A stretch of DNA of 64,000 nucleotides from Campylorhamphus procurvoides (Eukaryota; Chordata; Aves; Passeriformes; Dendrocolaptidae): assembly GCA_013396655.1 (NCBI GenBank), contig WBMV01006286.1:24817-88816 (forward strand), written 5' to 3'. The position numbers were made by a program, and so were the translations under genes. Below, piece after piece: positions 1 through 49,700 of the stretch. The notes below the pieces were generated by a model, which was not told where the DNA came from, did no database searches, and was given only the letters and a program-made list of their open reading frames with translations. The first letter of the stretch is position 1, and each line of letters begins with the position of its first letter.

Positions 1-640
1 GGTCCATGGACTTGTGGATGTCAAGTTTGCCTAGGTGGTCCTTCTTGGCCAAGGGAAAATCTTCATTTCAATATTCCTCTGCCATGGTCTTCTAAGTCAG
101 AGATTCCTGAGGGCTGGTCTTGTCAGTGAAGACTGAAGCAAAGCTCAGTAACTCTGCCTTCTTTGCATCTTCTGTTACCTGTGTTCCCTCTCCATTTAGT
201 AGTGGGTCGACTTTCTTCTTAGTTTTAATTTCATTATTGATGTATTTGAAGAAGCCNCCTTCTTGGCCAAGGGAAAATCTTCATTTCAATATTCCTCTGC
301 CATGGTCTTCTAAGTCAGAGATTCCTGAGGGCTGGTCTTGTCAGTGAAGACTGAAGCAAAGCTCAGTAACTCTGCCTTCTTTGCATCTTCTGTTACCTGT
401 GTTCCCTCTCCATTTAGTAGTGGGTCGACTTTCTTCTTAGTTTTAATTTCATTATTGATGTATTTGAAGAAGCCTTTCTTGTTGTCTTTTGACATCCTTG
501 GCCAGATTTAATCCCAGATAGCCTGCCTTGTCTGATTTCTACTTATTCTGAGAGCCTCTTTATGTTCATTCCAAGTGGCTTGACCCTGCTTCTGTCTTCT
601 GTGTATTTCCTACTTATGCTTGAACAATGAGAGGAGTTCC
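1..640 (-). mobile_element. CR1-like LINE ORF2 fragment in a WDR41 intron
   Basis: Read on the minus strand, this stretch encodes a decayed LINE ORF2 segment with motifs typical of the region just before the reverse transcriptase: NKKGFFKYI, then PLLNGEG, then VTEDAKKAELL and ASVFTDKTSPQ. Upstream, a frame reading QATWNEHKEALR continues to about 600. Stops and frame changes show it is dead. It is antisense to WDR41. A 217-base exact duplication around the N at 257 lies inside it, so the real element is shorter than assembled. The family call is from remembered CR1 ORF2 motifs. Confidence 0.75.
40..474. repeat. Exact 217-bp tandem copy around a single N (assembly artefact)
   Basis: Bases 40-256 recur as 258-474 at an offset of 218, with a single N at 257 between the copies. 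I saw no mismatch. An identical repeat meeting exactly at an N is what results when two overlapping contig ends are placed side by side instead of merged. Confidence 0.85.
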
Positions 641-1765
641 TTTGTAGTACTTGGTACTCTGACCAGGTGGCAGCTTCCCTGCACACTGGCAGTTGTGGCC
701 TTGGACAGCTGCTCTGAACAATATAATTAGTATTAAGGACTGAAAAGAGCAAAACACTGTTGATCCCTTGTAAGACTTTTTTTTATTCAAGCTGTGAATA
801 ATTTTCATGATGTTTTTTCTACCTGGCTGTTCATCTCTTGTTGGTAACTTTTGCAATTATATTTTCACTGTGTGGATTGACTTAGAACTGCTTTTCCAGG
901 AATGTTCTGTCTTCAGTAATGCTGGTGACACGTTATCTATACAGGGACAAGTGATATTTGGTTTCACATGGGAAATTTATAACTTCTATGAATCCAGGTG
1001 TTTGAAAGAAACCATAGTGAGATATTGCTGTGGATTTGCTCTATTTTTATTTTAAGGGATCCCATGAGAAGTTTTTCATTTCACCAGTTATTTCTCTTGC
1101 ATCAGAGCCATGGTTTAGCACACTTGTATTTTTGTGTGCTGATGGGGCTGAGGAAAGGATTGGGAATAAAGTCTGAACTGCACTGTGAACAGAACCCAAC
1201 TTTCTTACTTCTGTCAGTACTGTTGCACAGTTGCCCTGGTGGCTGTGGCTGTGTATTTTTGCGGTATCTAAATGGAACATGTGGAGCACTATCTTTACAC
1301 TCCAGTTTGGCTGAGTTTTAAATCTGAAGGAAGAAGGCAGTGTGACAACACGTTAATGCTGTAGTGCAGGACACATGGGAGAGACTGGCACCTCATTTTG
1401 CTCCTCTTTGCACAAGTCACAGTTTAGGAGGACAGAGCAAAAGTGAACATTACTGTCCCACAGCAACCTTTGCTATTCAGTTAGTTCATTAAGGAAGTCT
1501 TTGTATTTCTTCTTAAATCTGTATTTTCTCTCATCCAGGTGTGCAATTCAGCATGTTTTCTAAATTACATCTAATGAGGACAAGTAGCTGTTTCCTTTCT
1601 CCCTTCAGATGAATAATCCTGACATAAAAATGATGCACAGTACAATGTTTCTGTCATTTTGCCATGCAGACTGTCCTGCTTTTAGATTGTATGTGGCTCT
1701 TCAGCTAGAGGAAATAAATTGTATTTGTGATTTTTGCCAAAACAAAAGACTTTTCTCCCCTCCAG
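641..1765 (+). other. WDR41 intron sequence
   Basis: Intron upstream of the penultimate WDR41 exon. The preceding WDR41 exon (WD-repeat text expected to read like SCSEDG..IWEL) is not seen here and should lie left of the window. A plus-strand open stretch at 895-991 has plausible splice edges but does not match WDR41. No other element recognised. Confidence 0.6.
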
Positions 1766-1899
1766 GGTTTTTCAACATGTGGGGATTTGGAAGGGCAAAC
1801 AAGCAGGCAAACCAAGCTGCTAAGAAGATGCAGGAGAATACACCTATGTATTTCTTGGAGCTGGTTGGTGATTTGATTGGTCATTCATCAGCTGTGCAG
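1766..1899 (+). CDS. WDR41: WDR41 penultimate coding exon
   Basis: The exon is bounded by a pyrimidine-rich acceptor ending CCAG and a donor CAG/GTAGGT. It encodes FFNMWGFGRANKQANQ, then a Lys/Gln-rich loop, then GDLIGHSSAVQ, which matches the C-terminal part of vertebrate WDR41. It enters with a codon split after its first base (Gly) and leaves in phase 0 into the exon at 3669. WDR41 is a WD-repeat beta-propeller in the C9orf72-SMCR8-WDR41 complex, which acts at lysosomes. The loop around the NMWGFG segment is, as I remember, the part of the last blade that contacts the lysosomal transporter PQLC2. The loop is more diverged from human than the flanking GHSSAV and FNMWGFG motifs. Confidence 0.93.
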
Positions 1900-3668
1900 G
1901 TAGGTCAGCTTTATTAAGAACAAGTGAATCTTAGTAAATAATGTAAATTTGACAGTGTTTCTTAAACAGCTGTAAAGCTGTAACTTTTGACTGCTTGGGT
2001 CTGTTGGCTAGGAGCACATTGATTGTGTGTATATTTAGTGCAGTATGAAAAAAATAATACCTACGGCCTTAATACTCTAATGAGAACATGCTCACTGATG
2101 CCTGGAGATTGTATGTGCACATATGTACATATATGCTACAGATAATCTGGTAGTGTATTTGGTTTCTTTTATGGACTGCAGACAATACAGCTGGGAACCG
2201 TGTGCATGACCCAGCTTTCATCTTAAGTTCACAATCTAAACAAGGACTCATACAAAACAAAATGCATTCAGTAGTTTCTTAGTCCTCTATGCTGTGAGCT
2301 TTAAGGAGGTCTTTTAATTTTAGATCAGGTACCCTTCCATGCTTCTGTCTGCCTAATATGGTTTTCATTTTAAATGGCATTTTCTGTCCACACCTTTCTG
2401 TGTTTGACAATCTGTTGGAGTAACAAATTGCTTTCTTACAGTGGACTTCTATATACATTCTTGGAAGGCGCAGATAGAGAGGAGTTGTGTGGTTCTGCAG
2501 TAGCTTTGATCACAAGTATTCTTGAGACAGACTGGATTTCAGAGCTGCTGCTGCTGCCAAAACATGAAATTTTTGATTTAATAGCTAAGGTGAACCTTTC
2601 TGAGAAACTTTTGAAAGGGGTATTACTATCAACTTGGAAAGTTGCTATCTGAGAAAGAGGACATAGTGTGTAGTTCAGCAAGAGACACAGCACAGAAGGT
2701 GAGAAGGTTGAGTCTTGGCTGGGATGCTGCAGAGAGAAGGAGTAATGGAGATGGTGGTGAATACAATTTCCTGCAACATTCTGCGTATGGAAAATTATGG
2801 GGCTTTTTTTAAACTCTAGTCAGATTGGAGCTGTCGAGGAAGAAAATATTGAGCAGTGATGAAATGTAATGAGGGTTTGGCAGACTATTTCTACTGAAAC
2901 CCTGTAACTAGTAAGTGGTCATTCCCAGAGCAGGTAGGCCTTGGCCTGAAGGCTCTCTCTGGGCAGATCCCTTCAAGAAAATGAAGAATCAGGGCACTGA
3001 GAGTGTGCCATAGTGGTGTCGCTGACTCTGTTAGCTATTGTGTTGAACTGCAATTAGTAGTTCATTTTAAGCAGCCTTGTGAAAGTCGTGGAAGTCAGGG
3101 ATGACCCCATGACTTGTCGTCTCCATTGGTCTTGCAAAATCCCTCCACTGCTGCTGTACTTTCCTCCTGTGCTGCGTTTTCTGCTTGACTTGCTCTTTGT
3201 GATCAGGTATGTGCTGATGACTGTCATAGTTGTTTGCTCTTTGATCCTTCCAGGCCTGGTGCTAGTAGCCTATTGTGTTGTAGGGAAGGGGACAGTATAG
3301 CCAATGAACAGAACAATGGCTTTTGTTCATAAGAAACTAGAGTTCAGGCGACTTATTCACTCTTCTGTTGCTGAGTTAGAGCAGGTTTCTTCAAGATTCT
3401 GTCTTTTAGCTTCCCTATCCATAAGGCTTTACTGCTTTTTTAAAAATGGAGATCTTTCAGTATGAAGTGCTGTTTAAAGAGTTGTTCTGTGTAGTGATTT
3501 TATGACATCTTAAACATACACAGTGTTAATTCTGCATAACTATTTATAAGCAGACATATACACATATTTCAGATATGTGTATTTGTTTAGTCCAGCTGTA
3601 TACTAAATAGTTAAGCAAGCTTACCATCTCATGCAAGCATCATGGTAATAATAATTGTTTCATTGCAG
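1900..3668 (+). other. Last WDR41 intron
   Basis: GTAGGT at 1900 to TTGCAG at 3668. No transposon recognised. The open frames at 2374-2652 (+), 2436-2693 (-) and 3079-3300 (+) have no family resemblance, and I take them as chance. Confidence 0.7.
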
Positions 3669-3830
3669 ATGTTCCTGTACTTTGGTGAACTGGGATTGGC
3701 TACATGCTCTGCCGACCACCTCATTATTTTGTGGAAGGATGGTGAACGAGAATCTAGCCTCCGCAGTTTAACACTATTTCAAAAATTGGCACACAATGGT
3801 GATTTGCAGCTCAAACTTCAAATTGCTTGA
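3669..3830 (+). CDS. WDR41: WDR41 terminal coding exon with stop
   Basis: The exon follows acceptor TTGCAG and encodes MFLYFGELGLATCSADHL, then ILWKDGERES, LRSLTLFQKL and a short tail ending at TGA (3828-3830). This is the last WD-repeat blade of WDR41: CSADHLIILW is the typical ...D..I.LW end of a blade. The mammalian protein ends soon after NGDL, whereas this one ends NGDLQLKLQIA, a few residues longer. It joins in phase 0 to the exon ending at 1899. Confidence 0.95.
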   Translation: MFLYFGELGLATCSADHLIILWKDGERESSLRSLTLFQKLAHNGDLQLKLQIA

Positions 3831-5150
3831 ATGCAGGCTACATATATATATATAAACTGGACATGTGTTAAATGTGAGTGTAAAGGAATGTGTGAGCTAG
3901 TGGGAATCTGACTACCAGTAATGCTTACACTTGATGTCATGTATTGGAAATTTTATTTGTTGCTATTACTCTTCTCAAAGGAGAATTTTGCATGTTAGCT
4001 TACTCTGTCAGCAGAAATGTCCTCTTGAAAGACTGAAGATAATGGTGACTCATTAAATAGTTTCTAATGTTCCCAATGCTTCAAATTATCACGGGTGGAT
4101 GTCAAGATTTGTGAAAATCCTCACATGAATCAAAAGTAAAGCAGTTGGCGGCATTCACAGTGCTACGTGCAGAAAGGAGGCTTGGCAAAAAATCTGCATC
4201 ATAAACCCCAAAACACAGTGATAGAAAGACAAAAGCAAAAAAAGCAAAAAAAAAGCATAGTTAAAGCCAGAACTGATACAAAGAAAGTGTGAGTGAGAGT
4301 GAGATAATGAGTGGTAAGTTACCATTTGAACAGAGAAGAGCTAGGGAAGGGGAGAGTTTGGGAACCGAGAGATTGTAAACCCATGCAGAAGGGAGTGCTG
4401 CTGTCCTCAAGTCTCCTCAGAAGATCTAGTAATTAAATGGTTTAGAAGTAAGTCATGTGGAACTTTGAGTGCCATCTCCTCCCTTTGAATCCATGAGAAC
4501 TGGTTTCGGTATAGGAGACTATAAGGCTGTAATTCCAGATTTAAGATACAGTGGTTGCAGTAAGTGCAATTAAAACAAAGGGCTAAACAGATCATGGCAA
4601 GAGCAGAAGCAAAAGGAGGAAGCTCCTAGCTTCCTAGAAGAAACCAAGGAGCCTTTTTGACTTGCTTCCTACAGCAGATGTGGGCACTTGCCTTCCTCCT
4701 ACTGCCCAGAAGCCAACCTTTGCCTCTTGAGTCTGACCTTAACTTTCTCTGCAAGGCAGGGAAGAGGAACAGTAAGATTTTGAGCTGTATTTTTCCCTAC
4801 CTTAAGTTAATTTGTATAGGTAATCTTATTTTGAGTACAGAGTTCCAAATAATGTATTTCGAAATTACAGGATAGAGAAAAAGTTAAACTACCCTCTCCT
4901 TTCAACTCAGGAGGATTAAATCGGTGTTCAAACTTGAGCTGTTCTTTGCTCAGACTGGCTCTTCTGTTGACCAGCCTAGAAAAGGCATTTGGATTACACC
5001 TGAGGATAACCTGCTTCTGTGTTTATGATATTAAACTGGAGAGAGAAAGGCATGTTAAGTCTTCATCATTTCAGTTTGTCTTATCAGCAAGTGTTGCATT
5101 TTTGGCTTCCTCAGAACAAGCTGGGGCAATAAAGTTTCTCCTTGGATCCT
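3831..5150 (+). other. WDR41 3' UTR (inferred extent)
   Basis: AT-rich noncoding sequence after the WDR41 stop. The extent is inferred from the first canonical AATAAA I found on the plus strand (5128-5133). Simple runs include an A-rich patch near 4230-4255. The minus-strand frame at 4407-4595 and the plus-strand frames at 4657-4875 and 4934-5155 look like chance. Confidence 0.5.
5128..5133 (+). promoter_or_regulatory. Candidate WDR41 polyadenylation signal AATAAA
   Basis: Canonical hexamer 1.3 kb after the stop. It is followed about 50 bases later by a GT-rich stretch (GTGTGTGTTT at about 5190), the usual arrangement of a cleavage and downstream element. A weaker ATTAAA occurs near 4052. 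Confidence 0.5.
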
Positions 5151-6075
5151 TTTAGCTTTTCTAGCTTGCTGAGAACTGTTGTATATAAAGTGTGTGTTTA
5201 CACATTGTTACTAAACCTTTACAGTGAAAGCTTATAAAACCTAGTTTTTATTGAGAGAATACTGCTATAATCAGTTATAACTAGAGAGAAGAAAGCTGAT
5301 ATTTTTATTATCTCTTGTTATACCATGAGAACAGCTATTTCCTTTTTATGTGACTGCTTTTAAGTGAATACCTGCTAGAGAAACAGACCGATTTAGTGAA
5401 CAGTTCTAGTCACAAAACTCACTGTGCATTTTACTGGGCTATAATTCACCCTTAAATAGTCCTGCATACATGTATAAATATTTATATCTATCAAAAAGTG
5501 CCATTGTTCTCAGATACACTCCATTTGCAATAGATCTCCCAAGGGTCTCTTCCTTTAAAGATGGTTGAGTTGAAAGTATTAAATTGAGTTCTTTGTTTTA
5601 CAAATGAACTTCAAGCGTAACAGTGAACATAGTAAGAGTATACTATCCCACTCCATTAAATGAGTTTGCCACTTGCTGTTGGGAGGAGCAGTGAGCAGAA
5701 TTATGGTGACCAGATGAGAATTTTTACTTCTAATTTAGGTTCTTTCAAATTCTTTTTCACCTTGCAGTAACACAGAATTCCATATGTTCACACCATAAAA
5801 GCAAGTATCTTTATCAGACCCACCCTTAATACTTTACAGCTCAGAGGTGGATGTTTTACACATCTGTGCACTGACAATAGCATGAAACAAGCAGCTGTTA
5901 CTCACTGGACTAGTCTAGGATATCTGATACAACTGGCACATGACGATTGACCTGTGCTGATTTACTTTGCTCCTAAAGAGGACGTATTTCCACACAGGCG
6001 TCTCCTTTTTTTGCTTAGTCTTGCTGTGGGAAGAAACAAATACATTGATTACGTATCAACACCTGGGCCTCAGTT
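5151..6075. other. Intergenic gap between the two converging 3' ends
   Basis: About 0.9 kb of AT-rich sequence with no recognised element, bounded by the putative poly(A) sites of WDR41 (+) and PDE8B (-). If upstream poly(A) sites are used, the gap is larger. Confidence 0.5.
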
Positions 6076-6093
6076 TTTGTTCACAAGCTGAAC

Positions 6094-6099
6094 TTTATT
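6094..6099 (-). promoter_or_regulatory. Distal PDE8B polyadenylation signal candidate
   Basis: TTTATT on the plus strand is AATAAA on the minus strand, within CTAAAAAATAAAGTTCAG. Downstream on the minus strand there are GT/T-rich patches (GGTGTTGAT, TGTATTTGTTT). It marks the farthest plausible 3' end of PDE8B. Confidence 0.5.
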
Positions 6100-7062
6100 T
6101 TTTAGTGTCCTTCCACTGTTCACATTTTTTTCCTTGTGACAGAAGTGTGACAAAAATGATGAATTGAAATGTTGTACATGGATGTGGTCTTACAGTGTTG
6201 CTGTTTTTAACAAATTAAGATAAAGCTTTGAATCTTGGGAAATTCTTTTGTCTAATGCAATCTGCAGTGAGCGTTCAGTTACCAGAATAGTTAAGGTACA
6301 ACCACCAAGATCACTAATGCTAAAAAAAGGAATGGTAAAACCCAATAGTTTACAGTATTAGAAAACAAGAGGTTCAGCTTATCTGAATAAAAATCCATTG
6401 AAGACTGTTGCCATAGATAATAGGAAAGAATGAATAAACATGCTTCACCAGAAACACAATTCTCGAAATATACACAATGCAGCATTTTAATACATAGCAA
6501 CCTGCCTTAGCTATCACAAAAGGATCTGTTACAATTCTAACAAAAATATAGCTTATATACATTTCTTTGCACATACATTTTATGAATGTTTCCCTTTGTT
6601 TCAGAACTTGGTACAAAACATACAAAAAAGGTTAGCATGTTATGTAAGCTACCTGCAGTAAACAGCGTTGTCACTATTCTTCCACAGCAATCTAAATGCT
6701 GTTTGCCTTTTTGTTTTAGTTTTTTTTTCCTTTACCAAGTTTGATTCTTGATACAGCTTAGGGGAGGTGGACTGCTTCTTCAACTTCAGCCACAACTTTG
6801 ACAGTCTTGCTTGCAGCCTGAAGTGCACAGTGTTAAAAATCAGCAGTTCTGCTAGTATTTATTAACTGAATAATCTGAGAATAGTCTAAAACTTGAACTC
6901 ATGTTCTGCATGTGATTAAAATGAGATGTACAAAAATACGCATTTGTGCTTTGAAAGCCTTAGCATAAACTTCATATTTTAAAACTAATGAAAAACTATG
7001 TTTGATTTCTAACTTATTTACATATTTTAAAGTACTTTTTACATCACAAAACAAACTAGCAT

Positions 7063-7068
7063 TTTATT
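7063..7068 (-). promoter_or_regulatory. Proximal PDE8B polyadenylation signal candidate
   Basis: The minus strand reads AATAAAATGCTAG followed at once by the GT-rich TTTGTTTTGTGATGT, a good downstream element. It would give a 3' UTR of about 1 kb. Confidence 0.45.
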
Positions 7069-8024
7069 AAGAGGATAAAGCAGTACAAATTGTAATGCTG
7101 TTATAAATTATAACCTGGAATTTTTTTTTTAAAAAGTGGCAGGTTCATCCTAGAAGTAAGTAGCACAATATATGAACATATCATAAAATTCAGATCAGTT
7201 TAATAAAAGTGATGACCATGTGTACAAACCTCACTTTATAAAAAAAGGATGGTGATCAAATGCCACAATAGTTTTTGTGTAAAATGTGGTGAAGTCTTGC
7301 ATGATAATATCTGTCAGATGGCAGAGTACTATGTGGATGGTACCAGCTATACAAAAATGCTTATTTTCCTTCATTATATGATCAGTTTGAGGGGACATTG
7401 ACTCCTACCAGGATTTTATATGGAAAAGAAAGAACAGGTGGTGCTGTGAGAGAGAAACTCTGTAATAAGAAGATGGTTTTAAGAAGTGCCAGGTTTGGTT
7501 TTTTTACTACATCCAGTTTATTGAGGTTTACTGTTCTACTGTGCATATTCTTTTTAGAAGTTGGTTTGGACAGCTGAGGAATATTTATGGAATTGGAAAA
7601 ATTTATGCTAGATAAGAGGGAAGTTTTTATGCTTATTTGGCAGGCCGTTCTTACTCTCCTAGTGACTACATTGCCCCTCTTCGGAGAAACAGTTGAGTGA
7701 AGTGTTAGTGAATGCAATTGTATCAATCCACAAGATTCAACAAGTGCATATTCAGTATTAGAAATTAGTTTCAGAAGTACTTTTTCTGCCACAAAATATT
7801 ATTTCCAAAGAGCACTTAGTCATCTGAGGATTATATAGCCTCTTTGAAAAACATTTTTCTGTAGAATTCAGAGAAGCTTAAAAATGATGAGTAAAATATT
7901 TTGTTCAGGTCATGTAGTGTTAATTTCACTGGAAGGCAGTATCATCCCCTTTGTAATGAAGAGTCTGTAAGTGATTCACAGTGAAACTGCTAGAGCAAGA
8001 GGTCCTTTTTTTTTTGACTTAATG

Positions 8025-46781
<38,757 letters not shown>

Positions 46782-49700
46782 CTAAAGCACAGAAATACAG
46801 ATTTTTTTTCAGCCTGGTTCTTAACTAGATAGCACTTTACATGCAAGAAGGAAAGATCAAACAGAACCATGACAGATGCTCAAAGGCAGGCAGGCATATG
46901 ACTAGCAGCCTTAATTTAGTTGCTTTGAAGTGTATCTTACATCATCATCTTTACCAAACTCCTAATTTTATTTTATTTTCCTGTAAGTTAGAAATTGTAG
47001 GTTTTTAAACAAGGAAACAAGAAACACCACTTCCTTTCACTCTCTCCCCAACAGAGTACTTTTGTAACATAGAAGGATTTGTATGTTGCTTAAGACTACA
47101 GAAAGCCACTTATTTCTGATCAAAAACTGCCCTATTCATTTGAATGTAATATAGAACTTTTATAAAAGGTCTTTTGACATATGCTACACAATAATGTTTT
47201 AATGGGTTTAATTAGGAAAGAAGTGACTTTTCAGACACGGGAACTTTTTTGGATTCCAGATTTAAAGTTGTTTCCCAGAACCACAGGCTTTAGTTTTCAG
47301 GTAAAAACACCACTACCATGTAGGCCATGACATTTTCAGACGACATGAGAGCACATCATAATTTAAACTGGCAAGAAAGCCAGTAGACGTAGGCTGTGGC
47401 TGCTTTGTTTGTTCTATTTCCTAGGAGTTGGACTACCTTAATACTTTTTGTGTCTTGATGCATTTCAATACACTTCTCCTGTACACTATTGATTTGTTTC
47501 ACTTCAGACCATTAGCAACAGAAAGTTGTTAAGCAACAGAACAATACATATATCCTCCCACAGATGCACATACTTAAGAAAAAGAGTCTTTGAACCTTTA
47601 AAATGTTCCTCTCATGCACATGGAGAATTAATTGCAAGTTACCAATCTGTAAAAGGGAAGAGGCTTACCTTCCTGATTAGCAGTTACTCCAGGTGCCTGG
47701 AGTAGGTGAGTTAAAGCAATCACCCTGCAAGACATGTAATTTGACCAAAACCCTAACTCTAAACAGGTTCCCAGGGCCATTCCCTGACACGTAAGAATTC
47801 TGGAGCCTTATTTCTGTGGCATTTTGCTCTGTGGTGCTCGGAAATTTGAGCGTTTTATACAGGCAATACTTAATCCTTTAAAAATGTATTTTTCAAAGGA
47901 ATATGTATAAACATTCAATATGGATGAAGTTACCAGTATTCAATATTCTTCTTTAGAGAATACAATACTGTGTTAAGTATTAACGTCCTTGCCTGCCTGT
48001 GAGACAGTGGTATTATGTATGGCTACGACTGACACGTTGGACTTTCATGCACCACTGCGCATCGATTCTTCTCAGCCCAACAACATACGTCAGAAGGAGG
48101 TAATGGGCAGTACTCCAAAAGATTAAACTACAAAGCCTGCCACTGTTTTACAAAGCAAAACCTGCCCCCAATATAAGTGTAGTTAACCTCTCCCTTTCTC
48201 ACAGAAAAGCTTCACTTTCCACTTGAGCTCCCGCTGTAGCTTAGTGCCTGTAAGCGTATCTGAACAGAAATGAAAGTTAGCACCCATCATCAGCCTTGAG
48301 TTTAGAGTGAGGTTAGAGAAACAGTTCTCTGAAAGCTCCCAACCCCTCTGTCCCCACAACCAGAAAAGAAAAACAGCACATTTACACTCCAATGGTACTA
48401 TATAAGAAACTCTTCAATACATTTTTTAACAATTATTTACTTTGATTAAAAAAAATTAAATTATTTAGACAAATCTGTAGGACTACACAACAGACCTGGG
48501 TCAGTGCCAGAGCAAAAACTTCTTTTTTGACAACACACAGATCAAACTGTCTCAGAATGTGTGGATCAAGAAGAGCCTGGGATTTTTCAACCAGAGAAGA
48601 ACACGGACACATCCATGTATGTTAGGACACAGGTACTTATTTTATTATCCATTTATCAACAGTAGGAAACTCACATTGCAAATGAATGCTTTTCACTTAA
48701 TACCACTTCAGAGGACACCCAGCTTTAGTCACTCCAAAAATGGAATAATTGTCTCCAAGACATAAATCGATGCGGGCAAGTCTATCAAATCCTTTACCGA
48801 GATTACTTTATAGATTAGCCACTTTTCTTATCCTGTTTATTGTAAAAAAACAACAACAAAATAATCTACTCACTCAGACTCTAACTCAGAGTTTTGCCCC
48901 CTGCTGCTTCTGTGTCAGCCTGAAGAACAGAAAACACTAGAATAGAAGAACATAAAAATGAGAGTCTTTCTCTCCCTTCCTCCCTACCTTCCAGTTTCAG
49001 GGTGTTCCTGCCTTTGCTAACAGCAGGAAAGTTTGATGAAAATTAGAAAACCTAAGACCGCTGATGTGGGTGAACTTGACCCTATCCTGCTCTGGGCCAA
49101 CATGATAGGGTCAGAGTCACACAGGGATGCAGAATAGGTGCTGTTATATATGAAAGATTGCCATGCATAGCCTTTAAGTCTCTAAAATGCCTAACTTCAT
49201 TACTTACACAATAATGGAAACAGATGGAACAGTCAAATTAAGACTGGTAATGAACCTGACTATGGGAAGGATAAATTAAAAAAAAAACTTCTCATCACAT
49301 ATGGCAAAAAGCACATCTGAAAGCCTCCTTCCAGTTCTGAGTCTTGTTTTACAAACTGAATCAGAGTCTTGGATTTATATGCCCAAATAATTGTGGGTAT
49401 AAGGGACTGACTCTTTCTATTTCAAAACTCAGTTATAGGAGGCAGCAAGAATAATGACACATGCCTGGTCTTTACAAATGTCCTCTCACTGGCCTGAAAG
49501 AACAAACTCCACGTTTTCTGAACTCCCAGAAGAATCTGACCATGTGGCCATTGCATATTAGTGATACCAAGACCATACCTCTGTTCATTTCCTCATTTAA
49601 GTGAATATCACATTGTTTATGATTTCCAGTTTAAATAAAGCTCTCATTACTTGGTTGACTGCCAGGAAGGACTGTTAATAGATCTGGAACCTGAATCAAT

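Larger units (their letters stand above)
6076..8024 (-). other. PDE8B 3' UTR (inferred extent)
   Basis: Minus-strand sequence after the PDE8B stop. It is AT-rich and free of transposons. A 136-codon open frame at 7382-7792 and smaller ones at 6291-6625 have no recognisable family and no conserved motifs, so I do not call them genes. Poly(A) signals at 7063 and 6094 would give short and long UTRs of roughly 1.0 and 1.9 kb. Confidence 0.55.

Noticed and set aside
895..1016. Possible extra WDR41 exon with AG and GT edges
   Set aside because: The translation does not match WDR41, which runs from the WD-repeat exon directly to the exon at 1766.
3079..3300. Frame with a hydrophobic stretch suggesting a membrane protein
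   Set aside because: Within a WDR41 intron; T-rich sequence gives hydrophobic residues by chance.
7382..7792. 136-codon minus-strand open frame downstream of the PDE8B stop
   Set aside because: No recognisable domain, and it lies in what looks like a continuous 3' UTR.
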